Part shown: positions 10,170 to 22,520 of the stretch, piece after piece
Layout of the letters: every line of letters begins with the position of its first letter
Position numbering within the stretch: position 1 is the first letter of the stretch
Assembly (NCBI RefSeq): GCF_031143425.1
Contig: NC_090440.1
Location: forward strand, 342,057,844 to 342,121,843
Reading direction: 5' to 3'
Length of the DNA stretch: 64,000 nt
From: Pleurodeles waltl
Taxonomy: Eukaryota > Chordata > Amphibia > Caudata > Salamandridae
Translations under genes and position numbers: made by a program
The notes under the pieces: generated by a model
The model's database searches: none
Told to the model about the DNA's origin: nothing
The model's input: only the letters and a program-made list of their open reading frames with translations

Positions 10170-12544
10170 CTAGCCATCTGCAACTCCTGGATTCTTTGCT
10201 GGGTGTCCCTGCTTGGGTGGGGAGAGGTCTGCTGTTACAGAGGCAAAGGTGTCTGGATCTGGTGGTATCCCTGGCAGGTCACTCCTTCCAGTGGCTGGCA
10301 CCGATGTTAATAGGCCTGGTGTTGCTTCACCAAAGGAAGGGACAGAGTGTTGATTAGCCCTGCCCAGGGTGGTGTTGATGTCCCTCAACACCCCTGTTAG
10401 GGAGGCCATGTTGGTGTTCTGGGCCTCCCATTGCTCTCACATGTACCAATGGATATCCCTCTGTAGCTGCTTAATTTCCTGGATTTCCTTCAGCACCTGG
10501 CCCATCACGCCTTGAGACTCGTGATAGACGCCCAAGATGTGGCTGATGGTGTCCTGTATGACAGTTTCTCCAGTGGCCTCACCCTTCTGGCCCAAAGTAT
10601 CCCTTCCATGTACCCTACCCCCATGGACCTGTCCCCTTGCAACAGGTTGCCCACTCCCACTTGTTCCTAGACCCTCAATGTCCAAAGTGTTGTGTCACTC
10701 AGGATCCAGGACTGGGGCGTACCAGATTGTCGACACTGTGTTTGGTACACATAGGTTGGGGGTGAATGGCTTCCAGAGATGTTGTGGCAACTGCGCTTGG
10801 ATGTGTTGATGTGGGCACAGTGAGACTCACTGTAACCGGATGACTAGGTTGCCAAAATGGTCCTGGGGTGTCCTCCATGTCCAGCAGTCCAGGAGTGCTC
10901 TTCTCACTGAAGGCTTCATCCGGTCAGGGGTGGCAAACTCCTCTGTGGCCTCTGCTTGCCCAGTGGCAGGTCGACCTGTTGAGGTGAAACATACAATGTT
11001 ACTTGTTGTATTGTGACACCTACCTGCAACAGTAAGCAGGGACCTTGTTCAAAGTTAAGTTGCAGTTGGTCCAATTGTGCCAAGTGACCATAGTATTAGT
11101 AGTAGTAGTATAGCAGTCAGGTCACTCCCTATACTCCCAGGGACTTGACATATATTATCTTCCCAGGTGAGTGAACTTAAAATGGGATTTAACAAACAAG
11201 GGCATCTTCTGGGCTTGTGTTTATAGTTTCCCTCTACTTCCCCCACTTGACAAATGTTGTTCTCCGAGGTGAGTACACTTCATTTGTGGGTTACCTAATG
11301 AGGTTATTTGGAGATGAGAACACTGTTCTGGTGTTTGCAGTGACAGAAACAGGGCCTATTGTGAGCTGCAGTCAGTCCACTCCCTGAACTTCATAAGCTA
11401 AACAGTTGGTATCCCCCAGGTCAGTAAACCTCATTTTGGAGTCTACAAACAGGTGTTTTTGGGCAGGGGTACATTGGTCTGGTGGTTGGAGTGACAGAAA
11501 TAGGGCTTACTGTGAGCTGTAGTCAGGTCAGTGCCAATACTGCACACCCTCTACCAATGGTACCCTCCCAGGTAAGAAGACTTTCATTGGGAATTGACAA
11601 ACAGGGGTATTTTGGCAAGTGATCACTGGGCTTGTGTTTGTAGTCATAGAAACAGTGAATCCTGGTCTTGGCAGTCCTGTCAGACCCTCCACTTCCTGCC
11701 AACTTAACAACTGTTATCCTCCCAGGTGAGTGTAGAGCATTGCAGTGATTACAAACAGGTGTATTTTGGCATGCTGTTTTTTGGAGTCACAGACTCAAGG
11801 CCTGTTGGTAGTTGCAGACATGTTACTCTCTGTGCTATACACACTGTTCAAATGTTAACCCGACAGATGAGTCCACTTCAATTGATCTTTGTTAATATAG
11901 CTGTCTAGTATCATGATACCATTGTGGTAGCGTTTGTAGTTACAGGAACAGTGTCTCCTGGGAGTTGTAGTCATGTCGGTCCCTGTACTACACACACTGT
12001 ACAGATGTCATCTCCCTAGGCGACTACATTTCAATTGTGACTTGCCAAAAGGTAGCCTTTGGACAGATGGACACTGGGCTGGTGAGTGGTATGACAGTAA
12101 ATGAGGCAAAAGGTGACTTATGTTCATGCATGACATGGCATTTTGCTGACCTTTTTAGTGTGTTGACTTACCGGACTCCATTCCCCAGGTATTCCTGTCA
12201 AGCCCACAGGATGCAGGATGGCCAAGACCTTCTCCTCCGAGGGGAGTTGCAGTAACGGAGCACTGGGAGGGCCACTGCCAGAGTTTTTGACCTGCAACTG
12301 GAGCCTGGAGGCCAGATACCTTGCCACTGAGGTCATTCCACCTTTGCCTGATATCCTCCCTTGTGCCCAGGGTGGTACCTACAGCATTGACTCTGTCCAC
12401 TATCCGGTCCCACATTTCGATGTTCTTACTGGGAGGAGTATACTAGACTTGTGCTCCAAACAATTTTGACCCTACTATTATGATTTCATCCACCATGATT
12501 CTCAACTCTTCATCTGTGAAACAGGGATTTTTTAAACGTGACAT
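10170..12544 (-). pseudogene. Myb-like 1 pseudogene of Harbinger copy A
   Basis: This is the homologue of the first Myb/SANT-like gene of copy C (56227-57665). Exon 1 runs from an ATG at 12544 to a GTAAGT donor at 12172/12171. It keeps the opening residues PCFTDEELRIMVDEII and the helix MWDRIVDRVNAVG with EDIRQRWNDL, including both tryptophans of the Myb_DNA-bind_5-type fold. Exon 2 starts at about 10975 after CAACAG and keeps the C-terminal amphipathic helix (about 10610-10440) that matches the AYHHSQETMATVL helix of copy C. Breaks: an in-frame TAG in exon 1 (near 12445), a frameshift just before the QVKNSGSGPP block, and an in-frame TGA at 10437-10439. The intron contains a 150-bp tandem array. 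Expected parent role: binding of transposon DNA. It is non-functional as it stands. Confidence 0.68.
11050..12090. repeat. About 150-bp tandem array in the intron of Myb-like 1
   Basis: A GTGACAGAAACAGGGCC-like motif recurs at about 11339, 11489, 11641, 11784, 11937 and 12085, spaced 143-153 bp. Each unit also carries TCCCAGGTGAGT, CATTT and ACAAACAGG elements. About seven diverged units fit. The array fills the intron between exon 1 (donor at 12171) and exon 2 (10975). The intron of copy C is only 310 bp and lacks it. Confidence 0.7.
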
Positions 12545-13031
12545 TGGGGTAAAATAAATGGGGTGACATGGACTTGCTTAACTGGGAAGGTACGCTAGGG
12601 GGTAAATGATCAAGGGTGTGTGCAGGGTGTTCTATGAGATGGATAAATGAATGGGGGTGTCTAATCTATGTGCTCTCAAGATATAGGTTCTCTGGCTTCA
12701 GTGTGTTGCAGTGTAGATGCAAAGAATTTTGGTCTGTGGAGGGGTGTGTTTTATAGTGTCCTTTGCAGGTGTGTCCAGTGTGGCAATGTGTGTTAGCTAT
12801 GTTCTTTTCAAAAGTATCCAATGTGCAGATGCGTTTTGCTTTGCAGACCACGGGCCACTGTGGTTCAGACAGCCATTGGCTGACCACCATTAATAGACCA
12901 CCAAGGTGGCTGTGTGCTTGTAATCTGCTCGGTTGTTGATCGCAGGGCTGACAGGGAGGGAGGACGCACCGTTTTTTTCCCAACCGCTGCGCTGCTGGTG
13001 GTCGACCATTTTTGGTTGGTGGACGGCGGTC

Positions 13032-13146
13032 CTGCCTGTGTAACTCGTAATAGGGTGATCTAAGAGGCTGCCAACATGGCAGTCTTTTCAGAACTGCCAA
13101 CATAACCCTGTCTGGCAGTAGGACCTCCAAACGCGTAATGAGGCCC
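13032..13146 (-). repeat. Right terminal inverted repeat of Harbinger copy A
   Basis: Read on the minus strand it begins GGGCCTCATTACGCG and carries a second TATTACGAGT about 95 bp inside. It pairs with 1968-2058. TAA follows at 13147-13149. Confidence 0.6.
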
Positions 13147-13149
13147 TAA

Positions 13150-13544
13150 ATGAGTAGGTGTTGTAGCACTCCTTTAATGCAACTTCCCGTACTCAGAAAA
13201 CTAATTCACAAAGCTGCAGGTGTAAATCTACTCCTACGTTTACCCCATATATTATGTGCAGAGGCCTCAGGCCAAGGGTGCAAAGAACTATGGAATGTAG
13301 ATCTAATTGTGAGCATGGAACGGGGAGCAGTTGGAAACTGAGAAATTAGGGATTCAGGCACTGATCTTTGAGACTATAAGGAACCAACTCCATAAACTCC
13401 AACCTCTCTCACTTGTGAAGTGGAATATAGCTAGCAGACAGATTGCAGTTAGGAAAGAGTCTTGCTTCTTGAAGTGAGGTGTGTAACCCTGGAGCAGCTG
13501 CTGACTTTAAACACAAGAGGATGTTATAAATCATATGACTTTTA
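13150..13544. other. Short unique stretch, nothing recognised
   Basis: I see no gene, repeat end or tandem array between the right end of copy A and the second family D MITE. Confidence 0.4.
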
Positions 13545-14079
13545 GTGGCATATTCAAGAGCTCCTATAGCATCTTAGCGCCACCATATCGTAATTTTTTG
13601 GACACTAAGACGGCGCTAAAGTGGACTTTTCCATGCGCCATATTTACAAAGTGACGTAATGCATACATTGCACCACTTTGTTAACCCTTGCACCACATTA
13701 TACCTGCGCCAGACATAATGATTGCAAGGGGGGTGTTACCCAGTGGGGGGGGGCAAAAAATGGGGCAATGAAATCTAAAAGATTTCCTTGCACCATTATT
13801 TTAGGCACTTTGAACGCCTGCTCAGAGCAGGCGTTAAAAGGGGGCATACCATTATTTATAATAGGCCCCTAAGTACTCTGGAGGACTAGCACCAAATTTT
13901 GGCAGTACTCCTGTAGAGTACATCCATAGTGTCAAAAGATGATGCTATTGCCCCCACCTTGCACCATGGTGTGCCGTATTTTAAATACGATGCATACATT
14001 GTGGTGGTAGGGGGCGCTAAGGGGTGCAAAGAAAGTGGCGCTGCACTTGGTGCAGTGCCACTTTCCTTAAATCTGCCCC
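13545..14079. mobile_element. MITE (family D), copy 2
   Basis: This is a 535-bp relative of 3856-4391. They share blocks such as CCATGCGCCA(A)ATTTACAAAGTG and AATGCATACATTGCACCACTTT, and the same internal order. The left end is GTGGCATATTCAAG. The right end, reverse complemented, is GGGGCAGATTTAAGG. The flanking triplets TTA and GTA differ at one base. A hairpin, AAAGTGGCGCTGCAC with its near-complement, abuts the right end as in copy 1. It is non-coding. Confidence 0.55.
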
Positions 14080-17000
14080 GTAATCTTTATTCTCATACTC
14101 TTTCTAAAAATGCTCTATGTTACTTGATCTGGAAATCTACCTGCGATTCAGCCCAGGTGCCTATAGAGTTCCACATAATCACCAATCATGAACCTTCCTA
14201 GTAGGGATGCTTGTGTGAGCTATGTTTCTCAATGTATACGTCTTCTTCTAAAGCAAAATTTTCTGAAAATGTACAATACACACATAGAATTACTCAAATA
14301 ACCATCATACTTGGAGGTTTAAAACCGGACTTATACTTGTTTCTGAAATGCTCACACTGACACACACATACCTTTAGTAATTGTTAATATACATTTTTTC
14401 AAAGTTCTTTCAACACCGGTTTTTCACGGGTGTTTCTTCACAATGGTTGAACCACAGTCTGCATAATTTCATATAACATTAGAATCAGGCTTCTAAAGGG
14501 TTCTGAATACTTTTACACAATTGTACCAATGATCTGTGTATTTTCCTTCGAACTTTCTATGTGACTGGCCTTTCAGTTATTTTTTTGCCTTAAAAAAAGT
14601 GTCTTCAATAAGCATATTCAACATTTTAAAGTTGTAAAGATGTACATATCTTATGGTTTTCTTATTTGACTAATAGGTCTTTTCTATTCAGGTAACGGTT
14701 ATGGAGATTCCGGAGCTGAAGAGAGGATATTAGGAAAGCTGTCACAGGTTCACAAATATAAGCCCTGCTCCCTCAGATGATCTTGAGGTGACTGTGATGT
14801 GGAAAAGTTTGGTGTAGGGAGTGGGCATGGTATAGGATGGTCACTGAGATTGGCCAAGATCTTGTGAGATTTCGTCAAACCTCAGAGAAGGCAGTCTTAA
14901 TGGGTTTGCAGAACCACAGCAACATCAAACCTGAAAACGAAAGCACAAAACAGTGAAAATTGTCAGGCTTGGAGGGCACTGAGATACAGACAGCTCTCAG
15001 GGGCTGAGGAATGGGTAAGGATGGGGCTGAGAAACTGGTGTGGCACATAGAAACTTGAAAAACACAAAAGGTGATGGGAAGCTGCTTGCAATAAGTCTAA
15101 CCACGGGTGATTGCTCAGGGGTAGCACTCCAATCCATTGTTCTTTTGCTTACCATGCCACCTCAGTTTGGACCCAGCCAAATCAGTCATGGCCCTGCTCC
15201 TCACAGGAACAGTCCAACCCGAACTGCCAAGCCTGGTCCCCCCTGAGCCAGAACACAAGCAACCCAAGGCCGGTCTCACCCTAGGTATGGGCTCATAAGC
15301 CAGTTACAGATTGGTTCCAGTGACATGGTGAGAATGGGACACATGTCTGAGCATAACCATGCCGATCTGTGTTTGCTAATTACCAAGGATCCGTTTATCA
15401 CTAAAGCTGGACCACTCAGGGCAGGGGTAGACATTGATCACCATACAGGGACTTTTATGTCTCAGCAAGTTTATAAAGTTTTGATTTTCAATTGTTTTAC
15501 TAAACAATCATGACAGTCCCTTAACTCTCATGCCTGCTCGGCTCAAGTCGAGATTTCTTTCCACATCAACTGTATCACCCATCCCCCCTTTTGAAATCCC
15601 GTTTAGTGGAGCTATAAAAGTTTGTTTTCTTCTTCTCATTCTTCTAACTTCTCTAACAATATTTTTATATTTTTTGCTTCCCCATCTTGAAGTGTGATTG
15701 TCCGGTACTTTTGAGGATTATTTGGGTCACCTTTTTTAAATATAGATTAAAGTATTGCTCCTTGTCCGTGGGGGCATAGCATGGTGGCATGCCGTAAGGA
15801 CACTGACAGTGCAAGCTCCTCACCATCCGTGAACCTGCGGCCAATAGCAGCCACCTCACACACCACCCAGGACCTGGCAATTGGTTGTCAGCCTGCTGTG
15901 ACCCCGGCAGGACCAATGGATGCTCAAAATACCAGCTCAGTGCAACAAACAGCACCAGAACCTGCCTGGGTGCAGCACCCAAGTTTCCCCAAAATGGCAG
16001 CCCAAGGATAGTAGTGGAGGCCGTGGAGATTATGGCAGCACTTGCTTTCCGACCACCACAAACTCCTCCCTTTGGACCTTTTAGGGTGCACCAGAAGTGT
16101 GGGGCCACAGTGGATTGAGGTGTGACTCACAGTCCTTTGTATACTGGACGAGGCCTCAGCTTGATGATATTACCATGCATGGTCAAGGGGCTCGTGGAGG
16201 ATGCAAATTGATGCCTAGCCCTAAACGTAATTGTAATTGTATTAGAGGTCAGTGCAAGGGGAAAGTAGCCTAGAATTCCACGGAATATAACCAACTTAAA
16301 AATAATTCAAAAAGATCTCTATGTACCCTAAATGTAAAACAAACAAGATTAATTTTTCACACATAATATTAATTCAGATGTTTTTTCAGTAGAAATCTTG
16401 TAATAACATATAATTTTTAGTAACAGAATATCATATTTTACATTTGCTTAGGTAGGTGCTCCTAAAAAATGGTGAAAGTGCTAAAGTGCAAGTGAGTGAC
16501 GGTGATATATACAAGTAGTGCAGAGTGTGTTTGTACGATAAATATGAACTCCCAGTAGCTCCTACAATCCAGGAAGCCCTGAAGTGTCACAAAATTTCTT
16601 TATATTTATCTCATCCACTCTTTGGAAATGTGTTGACGTTTCGACCCCGTAATCAGGTGAGTCAGGGAGGGGTCATCATCAGGACAAGAGTAATTGCATT
16701 GGAAGCACCTAAATTCCAGAGTAGGGAATAAATCAGGTGATGGGGGAGATCTTCAGGAAATGAAGTCCCGGAGTCTGGGTATCTCTACTGATCTGTGATT
16801 TCGTAGACCTATGAGAGCCAAGGATCTTTGTTATCTGTTGCTCGGGAGGCTTAATGGATTGAATGTTCCAACAATCCGGAGGCTAAAAATAGCCAGGGAG
16901 CGCCGATTGCATCAAGGCACCGGTAATTTGGTATAATGTGCAGCTACCGCAGTGGTCAGCAGGCCGTCTTACTCGGCCAGATATCAGAGTGCCCGGGTCA

Positions 17001-17189
17001 GGGAGACTCCTGTGCGAGGTCAGCGATAATTCTGCATGAACGCCCCTAAACGGGCACCTACAGGGACCTCAGGTGAGGAGTTTGCCTGGTAGCTGCACAA
17101 CACCCCACCTCCCCGTGATTGTGATCCCTCTGCCTCCCTGGAGGTGAACTAGGAAATATCTTGTGTTTACTCCCTCCATGACGATCTGG
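14080..17189. other. About 3.1 kb without a recognised feature
   Basis: I find no intact gene, transposon terminus or array. Frames at 15665-16130 on both strands overlap and are probably chance. The region upstream of the LINE fragment may contain more of that element, but I cannot read a frame with certainty. Confidence 0.4.
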
Positions 17190-17802
17190 GGGGGTCAGAT
17201 CCAATCCATATGTCCCGACTTTGAAGTCAGAGCCCATTTCCATTCACTATTTGGGAGTGGCCATTTATCAACCTGTGGACATTCTATCTGAGGGAAATTT
17301 CAGCCATGCAATTACTGCTCTGAGACTCTCAATGGCCTTCTGGACCACTTGGCCATTGTCGGTGAGTGGGAAAATAGCTATTTTTAAGATGGTAGTATTG
17401 CCTCAACACCTCTATTTGTTTGCAGCCCTGTCATTGGAACTCCCAAGGAGGTTCTTTTGGGAATTAGATAGTATCCTCCTGACCTTGTATTGGGGGACCT
17501 CGTGGCAGATGGTGGCACTCCAGAAACTCTGTTTACCCAGTTGAAGAGAGTGGACTAGCGGCACCGGAGCTTAAACTTTACTATTTTGGAAACGCAACTG
17601 CAATGGGTGCCTCCATGAAGGTCTACACATTTGGACAGGTTTTGCCATTGAGGACGGGGGCTACATTCTCACGATCTCCTGACTAGCATCTTACTAAACC
17701 CTATACCCACCTCCATGGTATGAGACTAGAACCTACTGGTCAAGACAGCGCGTTATCCTTCTAGGCTAGGGCACTACAGAAGTTGGAAACTAGAACACTG
17801 TA
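17190..17802 (+). pseudogene. LINE reverse-transcriptase remnant, upstream part
   Basis: The frame from about 17221 reads through HYLGVAIYQPVDILSEGN, then WPLSVSGKIAIFKMVVLPQ and PRRFFWELDSIL. This is the order seen after the catalytic palm of L1/Tx1-type ORF2: YLG motif, the LSLSGRIALIKM-like thumb helix, then the LP-FF--LD block. After a frame change near 17545 the sequence continues with GLAAPELKLYYFGNA, also typical. It is a short piece of ORF2 with no N-terminal endonuclease in view. The element is cut at 17802 by a solo LTR and seems to resume at 20774. Confidence 0.6.
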
Positions 17803-20768
17803 TGTAGGAAAGTACCATCTTTCTTGGTGTGTTACCCCCAATTTCTAACTGTATGTCAGTATGTTTTGCCTGTCTCACTAGGATCCTGCTGGTCAGGACC
17901 CCAATGCTCATAGTTTGTGGCCTAATGTGTGTGTTGTCAGTAGTGCTTTACTGTGTCACTGAAGTTCTGCTGACCAGAACTTCAGTGCTTCTGCTCTCTC
18001 TGTTTCCAAATTAGTCACTATAGTTTAGTGTCTTAATTTACCAATTCCAATTGGCACGCTGGACCCCCCTTATAAGTCTGCAATATATGGTACCTAGGTA
18101 CCCAGGGCACTGGGGTTCCAGGAGATCCTTATGGGCTGCAGCATTTCTTTTGCCACCCATAAGGAGCTCAGACAAACCCTTTCACAGGACTGCCACTGCA
18201 GCCTGCATCCTGCAGCCTGCGTGAAATAGTGCACACACTATTTCATAGCCCTTTTCATTGCACTTAAGTAATTTATAAGTCACCTATATGTCTAACCTTC
18301 ATTTACTGAAGGCTAGGTGCAAAGTTATTAAGTGTGAGGGTACCCTTGCACTAGCAAAGGTGCCCCCACGCTGTCCAGGGCTAAATCCCCGGACTTCGTG
18401 AGTGCAGGGACACCATTACATGTGTGCACTACACATAGGTCAATACCTATATGTAGCTTTGCAATGGTAACTCCGAATGTGGCCATGTAAGGTCATGGAA
18501 TTGTTACCCCATTCCAAATCTGGTATTGGGAGGGCCAATCCCATGCATTTTAGGGGCTCCACCATGGACCCCCAGTACTGCCAAAGCAGCTCTCTGAGGC
18601 TTGCTCTGCAGCTACAGCTGCTGCCACCTCACATACAGGGTTCTGCCCTCCTTGGGTCTGAGCAGCTCAGTCCCAGGAAGGCAGAACAAAGCATTTCCTT
18701 TGGGAGGAGGGTGTTGCACCCTCTCCTTTTGGAAATTGATGTTACAGGCTTGGGTGGGGTAGCCTCCCAGAGCCTCTGGATATGCTTTGTAGGGCACACA
18801 TGGTGCCCTCCTTGCACAAGCCAGTCTACACCGGTTTAGGGACCCCCAGTCCCTTCTCTGGCACAAAAATGGACAAAGGAAAGGGGAGTTACCATTCCAA
18901 TGTCCATCACCACGCCAGGGGTGGTGCCCAGAGCTCCTCCAGTGTATCCCTGGCGTTAGCCATCTTGCTTTCCAAGGTGCGGGGACACTCTGGAGTGCTC
19001 TGAGTAGCCAATGCCAGCAGGTGATGTCAGAGACCCCTCCTGTTAGGTGCATACCTGGTTAGGTAGCCAATCCCCCTGTCAGGGCTATTTAGGGTCTCTC
19101 TTGTGGGTTCCTCTTCAGATTCAGCTTGCAAGTTTCCACCAGGAATCCTCTGCAACTTCTGCTTCATCCTCTGACCACAGATCAACTGCAGACTGCTCCA
19201 GGAACCGCTGTAGCTGCAACAAAGTATGCAGAAAGGCTACTGCGACTCTGCAACTTCAGCTCCAGCCACCAACTGCAAGTTTCCACAATGTGCACACTCT
19301 GGGGACTCCCTGTCTTCACCCTGCACCAGAAGGACCGAATAAATCTCTCATGGAGTGATGGAGTCACTTTCCTGCTCCTGCAGGCACCTTCTAAGATGAG
19401 GACCAGTTCTCTGGGACTCCTCTCCTGATGACGAGTGTGCTCCTTGGAACACAGGTGGTAGACCTCTTCGACACAGACCAGCTGTCTAAATTTGGAGGAG
19501 GTAAGAGCTTGCCTTCCCTGTTTGTGACGGTACCCCCTGTGTACAGTGTCATCTTCACCTCCTGAGGCCTCTCTGCACATTTGCAAGAATCCTTCAAGCA
19601 CAGTCTGGCCCTGGTCTCCAGCACTCTATCCTGTGAAGCTCAACTCACTGAGTTGTTCTCTGGCAGCGTGGGACATTCTGTTGTAGTGCTGCAGCAACTG
19701 TAATTTGCACCTTCTTTGTCCTCATCTCCTGGGACCTCCGTGGGTGTTGCCTGGTCATCTGTGGGTTCCCTTTAGTGCTGGGAGCCCCCTCTGCTTCCTC
19801 AGTCTGAGTTGAGGCCCCAGGTCCCTCCTGGGTCCAGGCAGTGCCATTTTGATGTAATCCGCGACTTTGCTTGAAACAAGGCTTGTTAGATGAATCCAGC
19901 ACTGCAACTCGCCTGCATCCAACATCTCCATGTGGGACATCGTATGCATTACGCAGCAAACCGCAGCCATCTTCTTTGGTGCTCTTCTATAGACTTCCTC
20001 CCACCAGAGAATCCTCTTTTTCAACATCTTCTAGGTTGGCAGGGGTTCCTGTCCTTCCTGGAATCTTCTGCGACTTCTGGACTTGGACTCCTCTCTTTAC
20101 AGGTCTTCAGGTCCAGGAATTCACCATTTGTTGCTTGCAGTCTTGCTTGGTTCTTGCAATAACTCTAATCATGACTTGTAGTGTGTCCTGAGGAAACTTG
20201 CAGTACTTTACTGCTACTTTCCTGGGCTCTGGGGTGGGATATTTTACTCACCTTTGTGGTTTTCTTACACTACCAGTGACCCTCTATACACTACACTTAC
20301 ATAGGGGGGAATTTGTGATTCGCATTCCACTTTCTTAGTATATGGTTTATATTGCCCCTAGGCCTAATTCTTCCTATTGCATTCTATGGTATTTTCCATT
20401 GTTTGCACTATCCTGTGACTATTTACTTACCGGATTTTGGTCTCTAGTGTATATATTGTGTATAATACTTACCTCCAGAAGGAGTATTGCCTCTAAGATA
20501 TTTTTGGCCTTGTGTCACTAAAATAAAGTATCTTTATTTTTGGTAACACTGAGTATTGTCTTTTATGGTGTATAAGTACTGTGTAACTATAGTGGAATTG
20601 CAGGAGCAATTCATGTCTCCTAGTTCAGCCTAAGCTGCTCTGCTACAGCTACCTCCATCAGCCTAAGCTGCTAGAACACTACTACATTTCACTAGTAAGG
20701 GATAACTGGACCTGGTATAAATTGTAAGTACCCAACTTACCCACTACAAGCCAGGCAAGCCTCATACA
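17803..20768 (+). mobile_element. Solo LTR, 2966 bp
   Basis: It begins TGTAGGAAAGT and ends CCTCATACA, giving TG...CA ends. A perfect 5-bp duplication CTGTA flanks it (17798-17802 and 20769-20773). There is no internal region, so it is a solo LTR left by LTR-LTR recombination. An AATAAA polyadenylation signal at 20522-20527, near the right end, supports plus orientation. The first 11 bases equal the sense-strand start of the Gmr1-like LTR at 32711-35187, which suggests a related family. Open frames inside it (18477-20191) are not supported as genes. Confidence 0.8.
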
Positions 20769-20773
20769 CTGTA

Positions 20774-21400
20774 CACATGTTAACTTCCATTGCAGGTTAC
20801 TCAAAGCTAGCAGGGACCTGGAGGGTGAACAAGACTAAAACAATGGGTGGCAGTGGGACTATTATGGGCAAATAATTTGTCGGGCTAGGTTTGCCCCTTT
20901 TTGGAGCTGCAGTAGATGTATGACCTTCCAGTGGGGCACTTTCTACTCCAACCTGCTCTGTTGTACAGGGTCCAATAGTGGTGGGGATGCACCACTGTCA
21001 GGACTCCGGGACATGGATACCAACAATACCTGTCCCTAATTACAGGCTGAAATAGAGCTGTCACATTACTCTACAGAGTTTTGTGGAAAGGGGTGCAACT
21101 GGAACTAACATGCCTGTGACAGCAATGGGACAAGGACTTAGGGGCACCACTGTCCAAAAAGTCTTGGGGGAGTGTGTTATAACTTACCTCCAAAGTGTCC
21201 AGAAATGCTTGCTTCAAACTTTTTGAGTTCTACTACCCACACAACACGTGCCTCACCCCTTGATGTCTACATGCTATGTTCCCCAGTGCGGGACCGGCCT
21301 GCCCTCAATGCCAGGCAGATGAAGCTTCTTCATATGATGTGGTCTTGTCTGCAGTTGACCCCGTACTGGATCACTGACCTCCAGGTTAGCTGATGAGCTA
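20774..21400 (+). pseudogene. LINE remnant, downstream part (ORF2 C-terminus)
   Basis: Near 21320-21390 a plus-strand frame reads LLHMMWSCLQLTPYWITDL. This resembles the FLHM-W-C----FW signature close to the C-terminus of L1/Tx1-type ORF2 proteins. It lies right of the solo LTR and on the same strand as the 17190-17802 fragment. With the CTGTA duplication removed, the two parts are contiguous. I read them as one LINE interrupted by the LTR. Much of 20774-21170 is too decayed to translate. Confidence 0.45.
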
Positions 21401-22520
21401 CAGATTGACATTTTGTCCATGCTCTTCAACTATGTTTAATTGTTCTTCACAACCGTAGAACACCCTGAAAGGCGACAGATATATTTACGGATTCAGCTCC
21501 CATCCGTGCTCACAGGCAGCTGACAATGAACTGGGAATCAGCTATAGGCCCTGGTGTGTGTAGGCGGGTGATGGAACTCATAAAAAGGGTGGAATGTGAG
21601 AGAGAAGTGATTCAGAAGGCAGTAAGTAGGGGTGTGCACAAGGCCCCAATTATGCCCAGTTAGATGCTTGGGCCAGCTCAGGTTCCCATGAAGGTTTCAG
21701 ATTATGTTGCGATGACTGCTTTTGACCTGCCGAATGTGAATGGATGCGGTGTTGGGGAACACCGGACTGTTAAAATGAGAATTTTTATGACCAATATGTC
21801 CATTGTTTGGAGCTGTGTAATGGAACTCTCCCACTGCCCTTGCTCTTTGTGAAATGTTGATAAGTGCCTTGTCACCAAACACTCCTGTATTGGTTAATTC
21901 ACCACAGTCTCCCATCTGGACCAGCCACAAGTAGCGCACTGTGTTGTGTAGATTAGCCTGTTATGTTTGATAAAAATACAAATAAAAAAGTACTGATCCT
22001 GTGAAATAACTTAGAACTGAAATGATGGTCTAAAATCTATTGTTATAGATGGCACCCAATAGTCACATTTGAGTTTAATCACATTGATCGAAAGACCATT
22101 TGGACTGTATGCACCTAATGACTGGAGGATAAAACTCTAGAGCAAATCATCACCCCAGTTGGGACTAATGTTTAAGGAAGAATGATGATTGGTTCCTAGG
22201 CCATTATATTTTTGATAAAATACAAGTTTAGTCTATGGTTAACTCACAAATCTGCTGGATGCCCAGTACAGAATACCTGCCAACCTCTTGCCAAAAAATA
22301 CTTATTTCTCTGTTTCATAGCTTATCCTCAATTCCTCAATATCTAAATCTAACTGGGATTGAAGTTTACCTATTCTCTGTCCTTTAACTTATATATTTAT
22401 TCTTTTCTTTCTATGTCTACATTTACCTAGCTTTATTGTATCAAGGTTCATTCCTGTTTTGCAAAGTATGTTGTCTTTTTATTTGGAGTTCATTGTGCCC
22501 TTAACATGCTTCAAAACATC
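21401..22520. other. No recognised feature
   Basis: Possible 3' tail of the LINE, followed by unassigned DNA. There is no intact frame and no repeat terminus until the MITE at 22521. Confidence 0.35.

Larger units (their letters stand above)
1968..13146 (-). mobile_element. Decayed 11.2-kb PIF/Harbinger-type element (copy A)
   Basis: The two ends are inverted: the left end reads GGGCCTCATTATGAG and the reverse complement of the right end begins GGGCCTCATTACGCG. Both termini repeat a TATTA(T/C)GAGT motif about 70-100 bp further in. The flanking triplets are TTA (1965-1967) and TAA (13147-13149), one base short of a perfect 3-bp duplication, as expected for an old PIF/Harbinger insertion with TWA targets. 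Inside, on the minus strand, lie homologues of both Myb/SANT-like genes of the younger copy C (10170-12544 and 3566-8818), with the same introns. No HARBI1 transposase is visible in the slot between them. I infer an old three-gene element that lost its transposase. Confidence 0.62.

Noticed and set aside
3856..14079. Treating the two family D MITE copies as terminal repeats of one larger element
   Set aside because: They lie in direct rather than inverted order, one is inside and one outside copy A, and copy 1 has its own flanking triplet.
15665..16130. Competing frames of 68-147 codons on both strands
   Set aside because: Both strands are open over the same interval, and there is no conserved motif or splice context.
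18477..20191. Clusters of 100-140-codon frames on both strands
   Set aside because: They lie inside a solo LTR with a clean target duplication, and no frame is exclusive or motif-bearing.
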